DNA of 64,000 bases from Streptomyces yatensis. GTDB lineage: Bacteria; Actinomycetota; Actinomycetes; Streptomycetales; Streptomycetaceae. The notes beneath the pieces are model-generated. The model did no database searches. It saw only the letters and a list, made by a program, of their open reading frames with translations, and was not told the origin of the DNA. Shown one piece after another: positions 25,275 to 34,518 of this stretch. The DNA lies in NCBI RefSeq assembly GCF_018069625.1, contig NZ_CP072941.1, positions 2,046,001 to 2,110,000 of the forward strand, given 5' to 3'. The position numbers and the translations under genes were made by a program. Positions within the stretch are counted from its first letter, which is position 1. Each line of letters begins with the position of its first letter.

Positions 25275-26175
25275 GCCGGGGCCGGCCGCGGTCCCGTGGC
25301 GCCCAGGGGGTGAGCCGGCGGCCGATGAACCGGACGAGTTCGGAGAAGACCACGCCGAGCACGGCCACGCAGACGATGCCGACGAACATCACGTCGTTCT
25401 GGAACAGCGTCCGCGAGTCGAAGATCAGATGGCCGAGGCCGTCGTTCGCGGCGATCTGCTCGGAGGCGACGATGACCAGCACCGCCACTCCGGACGCGAC
25501 CCGCATGCCGACCAGGACCTGTGGCAGCGAGGCGGGCAGCAGGACATGGCGGAACATCTGCCAGGGACCGGCGCCGAACACCTGCCCGGCCTCCCGGTAG
25601 CCCTCGGCGACGCCCATCACGGCGGCCATCGTGGAGATCCAGACGAAGAAGAAGACGGTGGTCGCGACGAGGGCGATCTGAGGGCCCTCACCGAGGCCGA
25701 ACATATTGAGGAACACCGGGAGCAGCGCGAGCTTGGGCACCACGTACAGGGCGTCGAGCAAGGGCTCCAGCGCGGCGCGGACCATCCGCAGCGCGCCCAT
25801 CACCAGCCCGAAGAGATAGCCCGCGGCGGTGCCGAGCGCGTACCCGGCGACCACCCGCTGGAGCGTGGCCCATACGTCCGGCCACAGCTTGCCGTCGGCG
25901 GCGCGCTGCCAGCCGTCCGCCGCGATGGTGGACGGCGCGGGGTAGATACGCGAGTCGATCCAGTGCCGATCCGCGGCGAGTTGCCACAGCAGGATCAGCG
26001 CGGCGGGCACGGCCAGGGCGAGGGCCAGCTCGATGCCGCGGCGGCGCCGGTGGGCGCGGACGGGGTCGCGCTCCCCCGGTCCGGGGCACCGCACCAGCAC
26101 GGTCTCGGCAGGCCCGCCGTCCGCCGCACCGGGCCGGGCGGTCCGGGCCGAGGCGGGCGCACTCTCGCCCTTCAT
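25270..26175 (-). CDS. ABC transporter permease, SsuC/TauC type
   Basis: The product has 301 residues with about six membrane helices after an N-terminal cytoplasmic segment of about 48 residues rich in Ala, Pro and Arg. The EAA-like coupling loop reads EGYREAGQVFGAGPWQMFRH, typical of BPD_transp_1 permeases of nitrate, sulfonate and taurine importers. Its ATG overlaps the ATPase stop as ATGA, so the two are coupled. The last codons run into the minisatellite, so its C-terminal residues (RDRGRPRP) may vary between strains. Confidence 0.9.
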   Translation of the reverse strand: MKGESAPASARTARPGAADGGPAETVLVRCPGPGERDPVRAHRRRRGIELALALAVPAALILLWQLAADRHWIDSRIYPAPSTIAADGWQRAADGKLWPDVWATLQRVVAGYALGTAAGYLFGLVMGALRMVRAALEPLLDALYVVPKLALLPVFLNMFGLGEGPQIALVATTVFFFVWISTMAAVMGVAEGYREAGQVFGAGPWQMFRHVLLPASLPQVLVGMRVASGVAVLVIVASEQIAANDGLGHLIFDSRTLFQNDVMFVGIVCVAVLGVVFSELVRFIGRRLTPWAPRDRGRPRP

Positions 26176-27023
26176 GAGGGCTTCCCCACCGGGTCCGACA
26201 CCGGGTCCGACACCGGGTCAGCGGGAGCGGCGGCACCGGCCCCGGCCCGCTGGACCTCGTCGCGCAGCAGCTCCCACAGCTCGGACCGCAGCGCGGCGAA
26301 CCGGGGAGCGCGGCGCATCGCCCCGGTGCGCGGGCGGTCGAACGGCGGACGGCGTTCGGCGATCACCCTGCCGGGCCTGGCCGACATCACCACCACCCGG
26401 TCCCCGAGCACGATCGCCTCCTCCAGGCTGTGGGTGACGAACAGCGCGGTGGTACGGGTCGCCTGGCACACCGCGAGCAGCTCGTCCTGGAGGATGGTGC
26501 GCAACTGGGCGTCGAGCGCGGCGAACGGCTCGTCCAGCAGCAGCACCTCCGGCTCCACCGCGAGCGCGCGGGCGATCGCCACCCGCTGCCGCATCCCGCC
26601 CGACAGGGTGGCGGGGTAGGCGTCGGCGAAGTCGGCGAGACCGAGCCGGTGCAGCCAGTCCCTGGCCCGCGCGTCGGCGGCCCTGCGTGGCACGCGCTGC
26701 ACATCGAGGCCGAAGCGGACGTTGGCCAGCACGGTCTTCCAGTCGTAGATCCCGTAGTCCTGCGGGATCATCGCGGCCGGATGGCGGCGGCCCGCGCGCA
26801 GCTCGACCTCACCGCCGCTGGGGCGGACGAGTCCGGCGACGATGCGCAGGAACGTGGACTTGCCGCAGCCGGACGGGCCGACGATGCAGCAGAACTCCCC
26901 GTGCTGGACGTCGAGGTCGAGTGGTCCGAGGGCGTGCACCTGCCGGGTTCCGTGCCCGAAGGTGCGGGTCACCGCGCGGGCACGTACTTTCGGCGCGGTC
27001 CCGGGTGTGGTGTGCGGCTCCAC
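26172..27023 (-). CDS. ABC transporter ATP-binding protein, SsuB/TauB type
   Basis: This 283-residue ATPase has Walker A GPSGCGKS, Q-loop region MIPQDYGIYDWKTV, signature LSGGMRQR and Walker B VLLLDEPFAALD, with the switch His in LFVTHSLEEAI. The C-terminus ends in a small repeat, DPVSDPVSDPV. It is the first gene of a three-gene importer operon. GTG at 27023 follows AGGAG by 7 bases. The downstream binding protein sets the substrate, which is unknown. Confidence 0.92.
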   Translation of the reverse strand: MEPHTTPGTAPKVRARAVTRTFGHGTRQVHALGPLDLDVQHGEFCCIVGPSGCGKSTFLRIVAGLVRPSGGEVELRAGRRHPAAMIPQDYGIYDWKTVLANVRFGLDVQRVPRRAADARARDWLHRLGLADFADAYPATLSGGMRQRVAIARALAVEPEVLLLDEPFAALDAQLRTILQDELLAVCQATRTTALFVTHSLEEAIVLGDRVVVMSARPGRVIAERRPPFDRPRTGAMRRAPRFAALRSELWELLRDEVQRAGAGAAAPADPVSDPVSDPVGKPS

Positions 27024-27135
27024 CCGTAACTCCTGATCCGGTTCGGCGGGTGTCGTGCGACAACGGCTGCGCGCACCACCTCACGATATGACGGACCGTC
27101 AGATTCGGGCAAGGGTCGCGGAACGACTCGCGGGC

Positions 27136-29109
27136 TCAGGTCAGGCGGCGGCACAGCAGCGCGTCCGGGCTCCCGGAGCTGCCCACGCGCGTGGTGAAGG
27201 CGATCCCGGCGGCGTATTCGTCGGCCGCGCACTGCCCCTTGTAGGCGCCGTGGGCGAAGTCGCCCCCGGCGGCGTCGGCGGGCCGGTTGTCGGACCGGTC
27301 GAACCACACGGTGCGCCCCGTGGTGCCGAGCGGGTCGCGGGCCGGGGCGCACAGCGCGGCGGACACCCGGCCGCCGCGGCGGCTGTAGCCGATCAGGAAC
27401 TGGTCCGAGGGGCACTGGAACTTGGTGTAGCCGGAGGCCCAGTCGCCACCGGCCGGGACATACCGCTCGTCCGTGACGACCGTATGGGCGGTGCCGGGGG
27501 CGCGCGGGTCGTCGGCGCCGGTGTCGGTGCACAGTCCGCGCCCGGCGGTGTGACCGAGGCCGATCAGCCGCAGCCCGTCGGGGCAAGCGGCCTTGTAGGC
27601 GCCCGGATCCCAGTCGCCGTGGGCCCGCTCGATCAGCGACTGCACCTGGTCGCCGTGGTCGGTGGCGAGCATGCGCCAGGCGGGGACGGGGTCGACGGGC
27701 CCGGTGTGCCCGGGCGCGGTCATCAGCCGCTGCCAGGGCGTGGCGCGCCAGTCGCCCTGGTCGAGGATTCCGGTGCGGTGGCCCGTGGAGTCGTAGTGCA
27801 GCAGCGCCCAGTCGTCCTTGCCCTCCCAGCCCACCAGTGGCCAGTAGGCGAAGTCGGCGTCGTGGTCGGCGAAGTAGTCGGTGAGGTTGGTGAACCAGGC
27901 GCGCGGGCGGGTGCCCGTCTCGGCCGCTCCGATGCCGAACTCGCTGATCCACACGGGTGCGGTGTAGTGCCGCCCGGTGTCCTCGGCGACGAAGAACGCC
28001 TGGTCGGTGAGGACTTTACGGAGTTCGTCGCGGCTCAGGTCCTGGTACCGCGGGTCGTGGGTCTCGCCGACGCCGGTGGCGCCGCTGTGGCGGGGGCCGG
28101 TGTATCCGTAGAAGTGGGCGGAGTAGACCAGCTTGTGGGTGTTCACGAGGGTGTGCGAGAGGGTGCGCGCGGGCGCCAGGGTGGGCCGTTCATGGGGCAG
28201 TCCGTCGACCGGTATCCCCGTCCAGTTGATGCCCTCGATCACGATGAGGAGGTCGGGGTTGCCGTCGGTGAGGATGCGGTCGGCGGCCTGTTGCGCGGCG
28301 GCGTACCAGTCGTGCGCGTCGCCGAGCCCCCAGTTGGGGTCGTCCAGGATGTCGCGGCGCACCTCGTTGTAGAGGTCGGCGCCCACGACGCGTGGCTCAT
28401 CGGCGTAACGGCGGGCCATGAGGACCCAGTCGTCGATCCACTTCTGGGTGGTCTGGCCGCTGTTCCACCGCTCGTTGCCGTCGATTCCGCAGCACCAGCG
28501 GGTGGTGTTGGTGTGGTTGTTGAGGATGACGGCGAACCCGTCGCGGCCGAGGGCGGACACCACGGCGTCGAAGATCTGCAGCGGTGTCTTTCCGCGCAGT
28601 TGCGGGTTGGCGGCCACGGCACCGTCCGGCACGGTCGCGGTGGCGTGGATCATCTCGTTGGAGAACGGCAGCCGGATGCTGTTGATGCCGAGCCGGTGGA
28701 AGTCGGCGAGCAGCGTCGGCAGGGGGACCCGGTCCAGGCCGAGGGGGATGCCGTGGGAGTTCTGGCCGGCGTGGTGGTTGGCCGGGTCGTCGACGCTGCC
28801 GCTTCCGGTCCACGACCCCTGCGCACCGTCCCAGTTGGCCGACTTCAGCCGGAAGCGGTCGCCCTTGGCGTCGACGATGTAGCGGCCACGGGTGGACAGC
28901 GGCGCCTGCCAGGTGTCGGCGATGGGAGTGGCGGCCGGGGCGGTGGCGCGGGTGGCGGGCTCGGCGGACTGTTGCGCGACTGGCTGTTGCGCGGCTGGCT
29001 GTCGCGCGGCTGGCTGTTGCGCGGTGGCGACCGGCCCCGGCGCCGTGGCCAGCAGCGCGAGGGTGGCCGCGAGTCCCGTCAGATACCTGAGTGATCTCCT
29101 GGTCGGCAT
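27136..29109 (-). CDS. Secreted GH5 glycoside hydrolase with triple Cys-repeat C-terminal domain
   Basis: The product has 657 residues. After a signal peptide (cleavage near ATA, about 28-30) there is a Gln/Pro/Ala linker with AAQQP-like repeats (30-60), then a GH5 (cellulase-type) barrel at about 68-470. The acid/base is Glu249 in DLYNEVR and the nucleophile Glu390 in VWISEFGIG. The last 160 residues hold three similar modules starting at GDW498, GDW555 and GDF616, each with YKxxC-type text and a closing Cys (pairs 509/527, 566/587, 627/653). This suggests a disulfide-stabilised binding or anchoring domain that I do not recognise. It lies 15 bp downstream of the GH3 gene, making it the last gene of the sugar operon. 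Substrate could be cellulose, mannan or mixed-linkage glucan. Confidence 0.86.
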   Translation of the reverse strand: MPTRRSLRYLTGLAATLALLATAPGPVATAQQPAARQPAAQQPVAQQSAEPATRATAPAATPIADTWQAPLSTRGRYIVDAKGDRFRLKSANWDGAQGSWTGSGSVDDPANHHAGQNSHGIPLGLDRVPLPTLLADFHRLGINSIRLPFSNEMIHATATVPDGAVAANPQLRGKTPLQIFDAVVSALGRDGFAVILNNHTNTTRWCCGIDGNERWNSGQTTQKWIDDWVLMARRYADEPRVVGADLYNEVRRDILDDPNWGLGDAHDWYAAAQQAADRILTDGNPDLLIVIEGINWTGIPVDGLPHERPTLAPARTLSHTLVNTHKLVYSAHFYGYTGPRHSGATGVGETHDPRYQDLSRDELRKVLTDQAFFVAEDTGRHYTAPVWISEFGIGAAETGTRPRAWFTNLTDYFADHDADFAYWPLVGWEGKDDWALLHYDSTGHRTGILDQGDWRATPWQRLMTAPGHTGPVDPVPAWRMLATDHGDQVQSLIERAHGDWDPGAYKAACPDGLRLIGLGHTAGRGLCTDTGADDPRAPGTAHTVVTDERYVPAGGDWASGYTKFQCPSDQFLIGYSRRGGRVSAALCAPARDPLGTTGRTVWFDRSDNRPADAAGGDFAHGAYKGQCAADEYAAGIAFTTRVGSSGSPDALLCRRLT

Positions 29110-29124
29110 GCGGCCTTCCCCTGG

Positions 29125-31482
29125 TCAGCGGCCGGGCGATCCCTGCCGGGCAGGTGACTGTAGGACGGCCCGCTCGAAGTGTCGAGTACGCCCCGGACCG
29201 AACCCCGCTTCCGGCCCGGATCCGTCGACCACCAGCCGCGCCCCCTGGGTCTCGGCGGAGGACGGACCGGTCTCCAGCATCAGCTCTCCGGGCTCGACGG
29301 CGAGGCCGAGGTCGCGGGTGACGGAGGCGAGGGTGTCGGCGTCGATCGCGAACACGGCCTCGGCCTCCTCCCCCGGCCGCAGGTCGAGGCGGGCGAATCC
29401 GCGCAGCTCGCGGACGCGGGGCCAGGAGGAGCCTCCCGACAGCCGCCGCAGATAGAGCTGGACCGTCTCGCGCACCGGCCGCTCGCCGGTGTTGCGCACG
29501 GTGACCCGGCAGATGAGGGTGGGATCGTCCGGGGTCACCCGGGCGCGGGAGAGCCGTGGCGGCGCGTAGTCGACCGTGGTGTACGACAGGCCGTGGCCGA
29601 AGGCGTAGCGGGCCGTGGCGGGCTGGTCCACATAGCCGCGGTAGCCGTGGTCCTTGGCGTTGTAGAACACCGGCAGCTGCGCGGCCGACCGGGGGACGGA
29701 CACCGGCAGCCGCCCCTCGGGCCCGGCCGCGCCGAACAGCACATCGGCGATGGCCCGGCCGCCCCACGGCCCCGGGTACCAGGCGCTCAGCACCGCCCCG
29801 GCGGTGCCGGAGAGGTCGGGCAGGGCGTGCGGACGGCCCTGGACGAGGACCACCACGACCGGCACGCCGGTGGCCGCCACCGCGTCCAGGAGCGCCAACT
29901 GCCCGTCGGGCAGGCGCAGATCGGCCAGATCGACGCCCTCGCCACACGTCATACCGCCGGGGTTGGCGGAGGTCACGACGGCCGCGCCATTGGTGTCGAA
30001 GGAGGTGTCGCCCGAGCGCGCGCTGGACCCGCCCAGGACGAGGACCGCGATGTCCGCCTCCGCCGCCAGCGCGGCCGCCTCCGGGACACCGGAGAGATCC
30101 CCGCCGACCAGATCGCACCCGGGCGCGTAGCCGATCTCGGTGTCCGGCGGGGCGGCCGACCGGATGCCGTCCAGGACCGTGACATGGTGGGAGCCGGGGT
30201 GCTGTGGGGCGGTGTAGTCGCCGATCTGCTGGGCGATGGAGTCGGCGTTCGGGCCGAGGACGGCGATCCGGCGGGTGGAGGGCGCCAGTGGCAGGACTCC
30301 CCCGTCGTGGGCGAGCAGGGTGATGGACGCTCGGGCGACGCGCTCGCTCAACTCGCGCGCGTCAACGGGCTGTTCAGCCGCACGCGTAGAGGGCTGCTCG
30401 AAGAGGCCCAGGCGGAACTTGAGCGCCAGGACCCGGGCCACGGCGGCGTCCAGGGTCCGCTCCGTCACGAGCCCCTGGGCGACCGCCTCGGCCAGCCGCG
30501 GAAAGCAGGCGTCCCAGAGGCTCAGATCGCATCCGGCGTTCAGGGCCAGGGCGCCCGCGGCCACCTGGTCGCCCGTGAGCCGGACCAGCCGGTCGACGGC
30601 GGCGCCGTCCGCCATCACGATGCCGTCGAACTCCAGCCGCTCCCGCAGGAGTTCGGTCAGCAGCGGGCGGCTGGCGGCACAGGGCAGACCGTCGAATTCG
30701 TTGTAGGCCGCCATCACACCGGCGGCCCCGGCGCGGATCCCGGCCCGGGCCGCCGCGAGATGGATCTCGTGCATCTCGCGGGCGCCCAGTTCGGTGGCCG
30801 CGCTGTTGCGTCCGCCGACGGTGGCCCCCTGTCCGGCGAAGTGTTTGAGCACGACGGCCACGTCGGCGGTGCGCATGCCCCGCACCAGCGCCTCGGTGAG
30901 CCGGGCCGCCAGATACGGGTCCTCGCCGAAGCACTCCTCCGCGCGGCCCCAGCGCGGGTCGCGCACCAGGTCGAGGGCGGAGACGAGCGCCACATGGCCG
31001 CCCCGCGCCCGCACCTCCGCGCCGACCGCGGCCGCCGCCGCCTCGTAGAGCCCGGGGTCCCAGGTGGCACCGACGGCGAGGTTGACCGGCAACACGGTGC
31101 CGTCCAGGGCCTGGTGGCCGTGGGGAACCTCCTCGACGAACAGCACCGGGATGCCCAGCCGGGTGTTCTCCACGACGTGCCGCTGCACCGCTTCGGCGAC
31201 CCGCGCCGCGTCCGCCGCCGTGATGCCGTCGGCGAAGCCGACACCGGACCAGACGTCGGCCCGCTGCAGCCCGTACAGGGCGCCCATCCCGTCGTACGCG
31301 GCGACCTCGGCGCGGAAGGCATCGGTGAGCCGATGGCCGTCGCCGTGCCGCTCGTAGGCGTGCCAGCCGTACATGCGCTGGTTGACCTGGCCGACCTTCT
31401 CGGTGAGCGTCATGCGCCCCAGCAGGTCGCGGACCCGCTCGGCCACGGGCGCGGCGGGGTCGCGGTAGCGGTGGCCGGTCAC
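29125..31482 (-). CDS. GH3 beta-glycosidase (beta-glucosidase-like)
   Basis: This 785-residue protein lacks a signal peptide, so it is likely cytoplasmic. The N-terminal (beta/alpha)8 domain holds DPRWGRAEECFGEDPY (175-190), KHF (213-215), and the nucleophile Asp292 in IVMADGAA. The alpha/beta sandwich carries VLGPNADSIAQQIGDY and PVVVVLVQGRPHALPDL. The C-terminal fibronectin-III-like domain includes YAFGHGLSYTTVDY and VTVRNTGERPVRETVQLY. Start is GTG at 31482, overlapping the upstream stop as GTGA; an open frame extends further upstream but lies within the neighbouring gene. It should cleave oligosaccharides imported by the ABC system at 34.5-37.6 kb. Glucosidase, xylosidase and mannosidase activities all occur in GH3. 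Confidence 0.9.
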   Translation of the reverse strand: MTGHRYRDPAAPVAERVRDLLGRMTLTEKVGQVNQRMYGWHAYERHGDGHRLTDAFRAEVAAYDGMGALYGLQRADVWSGVGFADGITAADAARVAEAVQRHVVENTRLGIPVLFVEEVPHGHQALDGTVLPVNLAVGATWDPGLYEAAAAAVGAEVRARGGHVALVSALDLVRDPRWGRAEECFGEDPYLAARLTEALVRGMRTADVAVVLKHFAGQGATVGGRNSAATELGAREMHEIHLAAARAGIRAGAAGVMAAYNEFDGLPCAASRPLLTELLRERLEFDGIVMADGAAVDRLVRLTGDQVAAGALALNAGCDLSLWDACFPRLAEAVAQGLVTERTLDAAVARVLALKFRLGLFEQPSTRAAEQPVDARELSERVARASITLLAHDGGVLPLAPSTRRIAVLGPNADSIAQQIGDYTAPQHPGSHHVTVLDGIRSAAPPDTEIGYAPGCDLVGGDLSGVPEAAALAAEADIAVLVLGGSSARSGDTSFDTNGAAVVTSANPGGMTCGEGVDLADLRLPDGQLALLDAVAATGVPVVVVLVQGRPHALPDLSGTAGAVLSAWYPGPWGGRAIADVLFGAAGPEGRLPVSVPRSAAQLPVFYNAKDHGYRGYVDQPATARYAFGHGLSYTTVDYAPPRLSRARVTPDDPTLICRVTVRNTGERPVRETVQLYLRRLSGGSSWPRVRELRGFARLDLRPGEEAEAVFAIDADTLASVTRDLGLAVEPGELMLETGPSSAETQGARLVVDGSGPEAGFGPGRTRHFERAVLQSPARQGSPGR

Positions 31483-33413
31483 CGCAGCTCCAGGACGCGC
31501 ACCCCGTACGGGGCGAGCGGCACCTCCGCGACCGGTGTGCCGGAAGCGAGGTCGCACAGGGTGCCGTCGGCGTCGGGGCGGACGGTGAGCTCCTCGGCGC
31601 TCTGGCTGACCAGCCACACGAAGCGGCGCCCGTCGTCGTGGACGAGGAGGTCCGCGCCGACGTGGGGGCTGTCGACCGTCACCGGGCGGCGGGCCCCGGC
31701 GACGTCGGCGAGCGCCGCGTACAGCCGGTGGGTGTCCTCGGGGTTGGCGCGCGCGGTGCGGGCGGCCATGTGCTCCAGGGGGTAGGTGGCCAGGACGGTG
31801 CGGCCGCGCCCGGTGTCGTGCACCAGGAGGGCGGGCCGGCCGTGGGCGTCGACGGCCACCACCCGGGCGTCCCGCGGAACGACCGGCAGATACGCCCGGC
31901 TGTCCTCGTTGCCCGCGACGGGGAAGCGCAGTGAGGTCCCGGCGCTCAGCCCGCCGAAGTCCTCGGTGAACGTCATCTCCAGGACGTCGTCCTCGATGGG
32001 CTCGGCGACACCGTAGGAGAGCTGCAGTTCGACGCCGAACAGCCCGTCCAGGTCGTCGAACCACGGGCCGCGGGTCCCGGGGTGTTCGCCGGAGCAGAAC
32101 GAGAGGTAGACCGTGGCGCCCGCGCGGGCGCGGCGCTCCAGCTCACGCCGGGTGCGGGTGGTGAGCTGGCGGGTGGCCGGCAGCAGATACAGGGCCGCGT
32201 CGCCGGGCAGTCCGTCGGCCTCCCGGATGAAGCCCACCGGCAGGTCGGCGGCGCGGGTGGCGACATAGCTCTGGTGCAGGGAGGTGAAGATCAGCGGGCG
32301 GTCGGCGGGCCTGCTGTAGGGGTAGCCGCGCTCCAGGAAGGCGGGCACGACCAGCGCCGCGTCCGCGTCGGCGCGGCGGCAGTGTGCGAAGTCCACGCCC
32401 TTCAACACCTTGGCGAACGAGGCGAGTTCGAGCAGTGGCGCCTTGGGGGCGCCGGTGCTGTCGGTGATGCCGAAGTGCATTTCGAAGGGGTGGTGGTCGT
32501 ACGGCGAGCGGTCCCACAGGTCGTCGTAGTCGGTGTTGTTCCAGGCGATCCAGCCCGTGGCCCCGCCGAGCAGGGAGTTGTGGAGGGTCTGCCGGTAGTA
32601 GACGGCCGCGTTGCGGTCGGAGACGGTGTCCGTGGAGAGGCCGAACTCCTCCAGGACGACGGGCTGTCCGGTGACCGACGCCAGTTCGCATTCGAAGGCG
32701 GCGCGCAGATGCTGACGGGGCCGGTCGGTGTCCGAGCGGTAGACATGCGGGCCCACGAAGTCCACGTACTCGGCGGTCTCGCGCAGTGAGAAGCCGTTGT
32801 CGCGGCCGGTGACCTCGATGCCCCACGCGCCGTCGCCGAGGGAGACCGGCTGGGTGCCGCCGGCCGCCCGTACGGCGTTGCACATGGCCTGCGCCCAGGC
32901 CGTCACCACATCGGAGGAGGGCGGGTCCACCTGGTAGATCCGGCCGTAGCCGGGCATCTCATTGGTGATGAGCCAGCCGGTGACCGCCGGGTGGTCCTTG
33001 AAGCGGCGGGTCATCTGGGACACGAACCACGCCTGGCGGCCGACCATCCACACGTCCTCGTAGAGGTCGCGGCCGCCGCGCCAGGCGGGGTCCCAGTTCT
33101 CGCCCGACATGTGGCCGACGATGAAGGTGGGCACCGTCCCCATGCCGATCTCGGTGTGGGCGTCGAGGAAGTCGCGGAAGCGTTCGCACAGCGTCTCGTC
33201 GACGCGGTCGGGCTGCGGATGGAAGTCCGGCCAGTAGAAGAACGACCGGGTCATCGTCAGGCCGTGCTCGTGCAGCACCCGCAGTTCCGCGCGAACCGTC
33301 TTCGGGTCGTAGTCGCGCCACATCAGGGGCCCGCCGGTGCGGGACCAGAAGTTGGCGCCGAGCCAGGGCAGGACGGCGGGGTGGTGGATGAGCTGGGCGC
33401 TGTGGCGTCGCAT
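31479..33413 (-). CDS. Intracellular GH5-like glycosidase with C-terminal GATase-like domain
   Basis: The product has 644 residues and no signal peptide. The N-terminal barrel (about 12-345) has the clan-A pair: acid/base Glu152 in WLITNEMPG and nucleophile Glu256 in VVLEEFG. The middle region (about 370-580) resembles the trimerisation/GATase-like domain of GH42 enzymes (DAALYLLPATRQLTTRTRRE and VYLSFCSGEHPGTRGP), and a small beta domain closes the protein. This architecture fits GH5 subfamily 18-like beta-mannosidases, but GH42-type galactosidase is an alternative. ATG follows AGAAGG. It lies 61 bp after the LacI gene and is coupled to the GH3 gene. Confidence 0.8.
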   Translation of the reverse strand: MRRHSAQLIHHPAVLPWLGANFWSRTGGPLMWRDYDPKTVRAELRVLHEHGLTMTRSFFYWPDFHPQPDRVDETLCERFRDFLDAHTEIGMGTVPTFIVGHMSGENWDPAWRGGRDLYEDVWMVGRQAWFVSQMTRRFKDHPAVTGWLITNEMPGYGRIYQVDPPSSDVVTAWAQAMCNAVRAAGGTQPVSLGDGAWGIEVTGRDNGFSLRETAEYVDFVGPHVYRSDTDRPRQHLRAAFECELASVTGQPVVLEEFGLSTDTVSDRNAAVYYRQTLHNSLLGGATGWIAWNNTDYDDLWDRSPYDHHPFEMHFGITDSTGAPKAPLLELASFAKVLKGVDFAHCRRADADAALVVPAFLERGYPYSRPADRPLIFTSLHQSYVATRAADLPVGFIREADGLPGDAALYLLPATRQLTTRTRRELERRARAGATVYLSFCSGEHPGTRGPWFDDLDGLFGVELQLSYGVAEPIEDDVLEMTFTEDFGGLSAGTSLRFPVAGNEDSRAYLPVVPRDARVVAVDAHGRPALLVHDTGRGRTVLATYPLEHMAARTARANPEDTHRLYAALADVAGARRPVTVDSPHVGADLLVHDDGRRFVWLVSQSAEELTVRPDADGTLCDLASGTPVAEVPLAPYGVRVLELR

Positions 33414-33474
33414 GGTCCTTCTCGGGTGTCGGTGGTGCGGGTGGGGGGTGCCCTGAGCGGGGCCGGGTCGGGTG

Positions 33475-34518
33475 TCAGCCGGGGGCGGGTCCGGTGGACT
33501 CGCGGACGACCAGCCGCGGCCGGTCGTCGAGCACCGTCTCCTCGACGTCCTCGCCGCAGCGTGCCAGGAGCAGCCGGGCGGCGGCCGCGCCGACCCGCCG
33601 CACCTGCTGGTCGACCGTGGTCAGCCCAGGGTGCAGCCAGCGGCCGAGCGTCAGGTTGTCGTAGCCGACGACGGACAGATCGTCGGGGACGCGCAGCCCG
33701 CCGCGCTGGGCTGCGCCGATGCCGCACATGGCCATGGAGTCGTTGGCGTAGACGATGGCCGTGGCGCGGTCGGCGGGCTCCAGCAGGGCCTGGGTGGCGG
33801 CGACGGCGGACACTTCGGTGAAGTCGGTGTGCAGGACCGCGTAGGGCCGCAGGCCCGCTTGCCCCAGGGCCGTCTCGAAGACACCGCCGCGCAGCCGGGT
33901 GTGCCGCAGGTCGGCGGGGCCCGCCACATAGGCGATGCGCCGGTGTCCGAGGCCGAGCAGATGGCGGACGACCTCCTCGACGGCGGCGTCCTGGTGGCCG
34001 AGGCCCACACGTGGCACGGCGGCGGCGCGGTCGGGGGGACCGAGCAGTACGGCGGGCAGGCCGAGGCGGGTCAGCAGGGCGGGGCGCGGGTCATCCGCGC
34101 GGGCGTCGGTCAGGACGGCCCCGTCGACGCGGCCCTCGGCCGCCAGCCGCTTGTAGAGGGCGTTCTCCTCCTGGGCGCCCGCGACCAGGTGCAGCAGCAG
34201 ACCGTAGCCGCGGGGCGCCAGTTCGCCCTCGATGCCGGTGATCAGCTCGCTGAAGTGCGGGTCCGCGCCGAGCACATCGGTGGGGCGCCGGACGACGAGG
34301 GCGAGGGTGCGGGTGCGGGCGCTGCGCAGGGCGGCGGCGGACGCGCTCGGCGACCAGCCGAGCTCCATCGCGGTGTCCAGGATGCGCGCCCGGGTCGCCT
34401 CCGACAGCCGGCCCTTGTCGTTGAACGCCTGGGACACGGCCGCGGTCGACACCCCGGCGGCGGCCGCCACCTGCTTGATGGTGGGGCGCCGTCCCTGCTT
34501 CACGGCGGGTGTGCTCAC
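33475..34518 (-). CDS. LacI family regulator of the sugar operon
   Basis: This 347-residue protein has a LacI headpiece (about 9-65: PTIKQVAAAAGVSTAAVSQA, FNDKGRLSEATRARI) and a periplasmic-binding-like core with VGYDNLTLGRWLHPGLTTVD near the end. GTG at 34518 overlaps the stop of the second permease gene as GTGA, so it is translated with the transporter it presumably controls. The likely operator is the TTAAC-n5-GTTAA repeat upstream of the first gene (37663-37677). Effector unknown, probably an oligosaccharide imported by the operon. Confidence 0.9.
   Translation of the reverse strand: MSTPAVKQGRRPTIKQVAAAAGVSTAAVSQAFNDKGRLSEATRARILDTAMELGWSPSASAAALRSARTRTLALVVRRPTDVLGADPHFSELITGIEGELAPRGYGLLLHLVAGAQEENALYKRLAAEGRVDGAVLTDARADDPRPALLTRLGLPAVLLGPPDRAAAVPRVGLGHQDAAVEEVVRHLLGLGHRRIAYVAGPADLRHTRLRGGVFETALGQAGLRPYAVLHTDFTEVSAVAATQALLEPADRATAIVYANDSMAMCGIGAAQRGGLRVPDDLSVVGYDNLTLGRWLHPGLTTVDQQVRRVGAAAARLLLARCGEDVEETVLDDRPRLVVRESTGPAPG

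Noticed and set aside
23614..26619. A 1001-residue + strand open frame across amidase and ABC genes
   Set aside because: Its Gly-Pro-Gly repeats are the minisatellite read in sense; it crosses several real minus-strand genes.
29179..31785. An 868-residue + strand open frame opposite GH3
   Set aside because: Antisense shadow; GH3 signatures lie on the minus strand.
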